Origin: JBCBKZ01 sp039026975
Lineage (GTDB): Bacteria; Bacteroidota; Bacteroidia; J057
Assembly (NCBI GenBank): GCA_039026975.1
Contig: JBCCLI010000250.1
Span: 1-9,508 of the forward strand
Reading direction: 5' to 3'
Length of the DNA: 9,508 nucleotides
Shown: positions 7,152 to 9,508 of the stretch, one piece after another
How positions within the stretch are numbered: the first letter of the stretch is position 1
How the letters are laid out: the number at the start of each line of letters is the position of its first letter
Notes under the pieces: generated by a model
What the model saw: only the letters and a program-made list of their open reading frames with translations
Told to the model about the DNA's origin: nothing
Database searches by the model: none
Translations under genes and position numbers: made by a program

Positions 7152-8492
7152 CTACTCTATTAACTCATTGGACATAGCATGAGTAAGCTGATAAATCTCC
7201 GCATCAGCGGATAACTTATAAGGTCCTATTCTGGCAAGCTTAAATGCTTTAATAGCATTATCAGTGTTCCCTAGTTGTTTTTCAGCTAAGCCCATGAGGA
7301 AGTAGTGTTTAGCTTTCTCCTTAGGGTTGAGGGATAACCTTACTGATTCTGCCAGTATATTACTGCTTTCACTATATGCTTCCATGAAGTAAGAAGCCCT
7401 AGCCATTGCATAATAATGAGGCCCTTCAAATGTAAAGCCCTGCTTTTTACACTTTTGCATAGCCCTGTAGGCTTCCTCATAGCGAGCTACATCATAGTAA
7501 GCATCTCCAATGTACCAGTAGTACAGCCCTTTCTTTTCTTCATCTACTAAACTGATAGCTTTTTCATACTTGAGAATGCTCTCATCTATCCTCCCTTGTC
7601 TTCTGAAAATTCTTGCCTGCAGCATAATAGCCTTAAAGTAATTCTCATCCAGGGCTATTACCTTCTCAAGGTATCCTAAGCTGGTCTTATACTCATCATT
7701 TAAGTAATAGCTGATGGCTACTTTATAGTAATACTCAGGATCATCCTGTGGATAATATTGCTTAATCCAGTCACTATAAGGCTGAAAGGCTACCTTTTTC
7801 CATGCATTTTGGGCTTTGGTACTATCTCCCAAATGGTAGTAGACTACCCCAAGGCCGTAGTGGTATGGAGCTTTTTTCCGCTGAGACATCATCTTCACCC
7901 GCTCTGTCATGAGCACCCGCTGGTAGTATTCTTCTGCTTTTTTCCATTCACTCTCCATGCGATACACCTCCGCTATTTTAAAAAGTAACTCCGGATTATC
8001 AGGATCCATAGATTCTATGGTTCTTAATTCTCCCATAGCCTCAGTATACCTCTTTTCCTTCAGCAGTAAGTTTATGTACAGTAACTGATAAGATACCTTC
8101 CGCATGGTATCAGGCTCATGTGTTACTGCCTGCTGATAGTAAAACCCTGCATTCTCATAATCTCCTTCCTGAATGAATGATCTTGCCAGCCATACCCTGG
8201 CAGGGACATGCTCTGGTGAGAATTTAATGGCTAGCTTAAAAGACTCCTTTGCCGCATCAAACTTCTCCAGCCTAAACTCACATTTTCCCCTTTGAAGAAA
8301 GAACATGTGATCAGTAGAGTCCTTTTGGATGGCCTGATTATAATAGGAGATGGCTTCCTGATATTTCCTGGATTTTCTCAGGCGTTCCGCTTCCTGAAAA
8401 TCTTTATCTCCAGGATCTACTCCACCCAATAAATAGGCAGTAGATCCAACCAAGGTGCACAAGAGACAAATATGTAAGAGGAGCCGAATCAT
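7152..8492 (-). CDS. Exported TPR-repeat protein
   Basis: This encodes 446 residues from ATG 8492-8490 to TAG 7154-7152. Residues 1-19 look like a Sec signal peptide (MIRLLLHICLLCTLVGSTA). Neither cysteine sits in a convincing lipobox, so a soluble periplasmic location is more likely than a lipoprotein. The rest is an almost unbroken run of about eleven tetratricopeptide repeats: about 29-62, 63-96, 97-129, 133-166, 167-199, 207-240, 253-286, 287-320, 323-356, 358-391 and 394-427. They show typical pairs such as ERLRKSRKYQEAISYYNQAI and ARIFRRQGRIDESILKYEKA. It is rich in Tyr and Lys. An array this long forms a superhelical protein-binding surface; in Bacteroidota such proteins are common and often of unknown role, with some involved in secretion or gliding machinery (family knowledge, not shown here). 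It diverges from tyrS and converges on the other TPR gene. The specific function is unknown. Confidence 0.85.
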   Translation of the reverse strand: MIRLLLHICLLCTLVGSTAYLLGGVDPGDKDFQEAERLRKSRKYQEAISYYNQAIQKDSTDHMFFLQRGKCEFRLEKFDAAKESFKLAIKFSPEHVPARVWLARSFIQEGDYENAGFYYQQAVTHEPDTMRKVSYQLLYINLLLKEKRYTEAMGELRTIESMDPDNPELLFKIAEVYRMESEWKKAEEYYQRVLMTERVKMMSQRKKAPYHYGLGVVYYHLGDSTKAQNAWKKVAFQPYSDWIKQYYPQDDPEYYYKVAISYYLNDEYKTSLGYLEKVIALDENYFKAIMLQARIFRRQGRIDESILKYEKAISLVDEEKKGLYYWYIGDAYYDVARYEEAYRAMQKCKKQGFTFEGPHYYAMARASYFMEAYSESSNILAESVRLSLNPKEKAKHYFLMGLAEKQLGNTDNAIKAFKLARIGPYKLSADAEIYQLTHAMSNELIE

Positions 8493-8677
8493 GAGAAGGA
8501 ATGGTTTATATCTAATACGTGAGAAACAAAAGAAAGTATTTTGAGATTCGAATAGAATGAAATTGGACTGACTTGTATAAATCGCGACCTAAACCCCTCC
8601 CAGGAAATAATAATAAGGTTGTCTCATTAGGTTAGTAGATATAACTTGCAACCCAACTCAATGAATTCTTCATGAGC

Positions 8678-9508
8678 ATGAACTTTATACAAGAACTTAG
8701 CTGGCGGGGACATTTACATGATTGTATCCCAGGTACGGAAGAATATTTACTTGCTAATCCCTCCCGAGCATATATAGGGTTTGACCCTACTTCAGACTCT
8801 CTTCATATAGGAAACCTGGCCAGCATTATGATGCTGAAATTTTTTCAGGAATGTGGTCATACCCCTGTGGCCCTTGTGGGTGGTGCTACGGGTATGGTAG
8901 GAGACCCTTCCGGAAAAAGTGAGGAGCGGAACTTGCTTTCTGAAGAGATTCTCAAGCACAATGTGGAGAGTATCAGAAAGCAGTTAGAACAGTTTCTAGA
9001 CTTTGATCCCAAGCTGTCTAATACAGCTCTCATGGTCAATAACTATGACTGGTTTAAGGACATAGGCTTCCTGAACTTCCTTAGAGATGTAGGGAAATAC
9101 ATCACCGTCAATTACATGATGGCTAAAGAGTCTGTGAAGAAGAGAATAGAAGGAGATACCGGTATTTCTTATACAGAATTTGCCTACCAGCTGCTTCAGG
9201 GATATGACTTCTTACACATGTATGAGCACATGGATGTACGCATGCAGATGGGAGGTTCAGACCAGTGGGGAAACCTGACTACAGGTACTTACCTCATAGG
9301 GAAGAAATTCGGAAAAGATGCCAAAGCTTTCGCGGCCACCTGTCCGCTGGTTACTACAGCTGATGGGAAGAAGTTCGGGAAGTCGGAAGCCGGAAATAAA
9401 ATGTGGCTGGATAGAGAAAAGACCTCTCCCTATGAGTTCTTCCAGTACTTCAGGCAAAGCTCTGATGATGATGCGGCTAAATTCATCAAAATCTTCAGCA
9501 CCAAGGGA
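8678..9508 (+). CDS. tyrS: Tyrosyl-tRNA synthetase, N-terminal part (3' end outside window)
   Basis: The frame is open from ATG 8678 to the window end, giving 277 residues of the usual 420-430. A second in-frame ATG lies two codons upstream at 8672; MNFIQELSWRGHLHD is the usual start of Bacteroidota TyrRS, so I chose 8678. Class I landmarks are present: the HIGH-type signature in GFDPTSDSLHIGNL (HIGN at 43-46), the loop ALVGGATGMVGDPSGKS (65-81), the tyrosine pocket YQLLQGYDF (170-178), GGSDQWGN (192-199) and the KMSKS-type loop KKFGKS (231-236). The KFGKS form marks the TyrS rather than the TyrZ subgroup. The enzyme attaches tyrosine to tRNA-Tyr in the cytoplasm. The C-terminal anticodon-binding and S4-like domains lie beyond the window. 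The last base of the HIGH signature is Asn rather than His. No T-box or attenuator structure is visible upstream. Confidence 0.96.
   Translation, partial: MNFIQELSWRGHLHDCIPGTEEYLLANPSRAYIGFDPTSDSLHIGNLASIMMLKFFQECGHTPVALVGGATGMVGDPSGKSEERNLLSEEILKHNVESIRKQLEQFLDFDPKLSNTALMVNNYDWFKDIGFLNFLRDVGKYITVNYMMAKESVKKRIEGDTGISYTEFAYQLLQGYDFLHMYEHMDVRMQMGGSDQWGNLTTGTYLIGKKFGKDAKAFAATCPLVTTADGKKFGKSEAGNKMWLDREKTSPYEFFQYFRQSSDDDAAKFIKIFSTKG

Noticed and set aside
7152..8492. Exported TPR protein as a lipoprotein
   Set aside because: Cys9 and Cys12 lie inside the hydrophobic core of the signal peptide rather than after an L-[AS]-[GA] box, so lipid attachment is not supported.
8614..8649. Promoter-like pieces before tyrS (TAAGGTTG at 8614-8621; GTTG, 20 bases, TAACTTGC at 8618-8649)
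   Set aside because: The first has no upstream TTTG at the right distance and the second has mismatches in both boxes, so neither is better than background in AT-rich DNA.
8617..8653. GGTTG/CAACC inverted repeat upstream of tyrS as a possible leader regulator
   Set aside because: The arms are five bases with a 27-base spacer, there are no T-box hallmarks, and no supporting structure.

Overview
The window looks like chromosomal DNA from a member of the Bacteroidota. Three things suggest this: the style of the tyrosyl-tRNA synthetase and ABC-F proteins, the general lack of Shine-Dalgarno sequences with A-rich stretches before start codons, and one good match to the Bacteroidota-type promoter (TTTG, about 20 bases, TAnnTTTG) at 1162-1193. 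Assignment to a class or genus is not possible by eye. No tRNA, rRNA, CRISPR array, insertion sequence, integrase or phage gene is visible.

Layout. There are seven protein genes. The first (5' end) and last (3' end) are cut by the window edges. In order they are: the C-terminal part of a Uup-like ABC-F ATPase (+); a small exported protein of unknown function (-); a cystathionine gamma-synthase/lyase-fold protein that has lost its PLP-binding lysine (+); a very large single-chain biotin-dependent acyl-CoA carboxylase (-); a cytoplasmic TPR protein with an extra C-terminal module (+); an exported TPR-repeat protein (-); and the N-terminal two thirds of tyrosyl-tRNA synthetase (+). The strands alternate strictly, so no two neighbours can form an operon and each gene must have its own promoter. 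Two convergent pairs end 1 and 4 bases apart, which leaves no room for a terminator between them. The divergent gaps are 179 to 413 bases long and hold the promoters.

Function. The genes do not form one obvious pathway. Translation is represented by ABC-F and TyrRS, acyl-CoA metabolism by the carboxylase, and protein-protein scaffolding by the two TPR proteins. The most unusual item is the PLP-fold protein at 1261-2346. It keeps the family's fold landmarks but appears to lack the Schiff-base lysine and several other cofactor and substrate contacts, so it is either a pseudoenzyme or a family with changed chemistry. The carboxylase is notable because biotin carboxylase, biotin carrier and carboxyltransferase sit in one chain, with very little sequence where a BT linker domain is usually found. 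I saw no defence system, mobile element or biosynthetic cluster.
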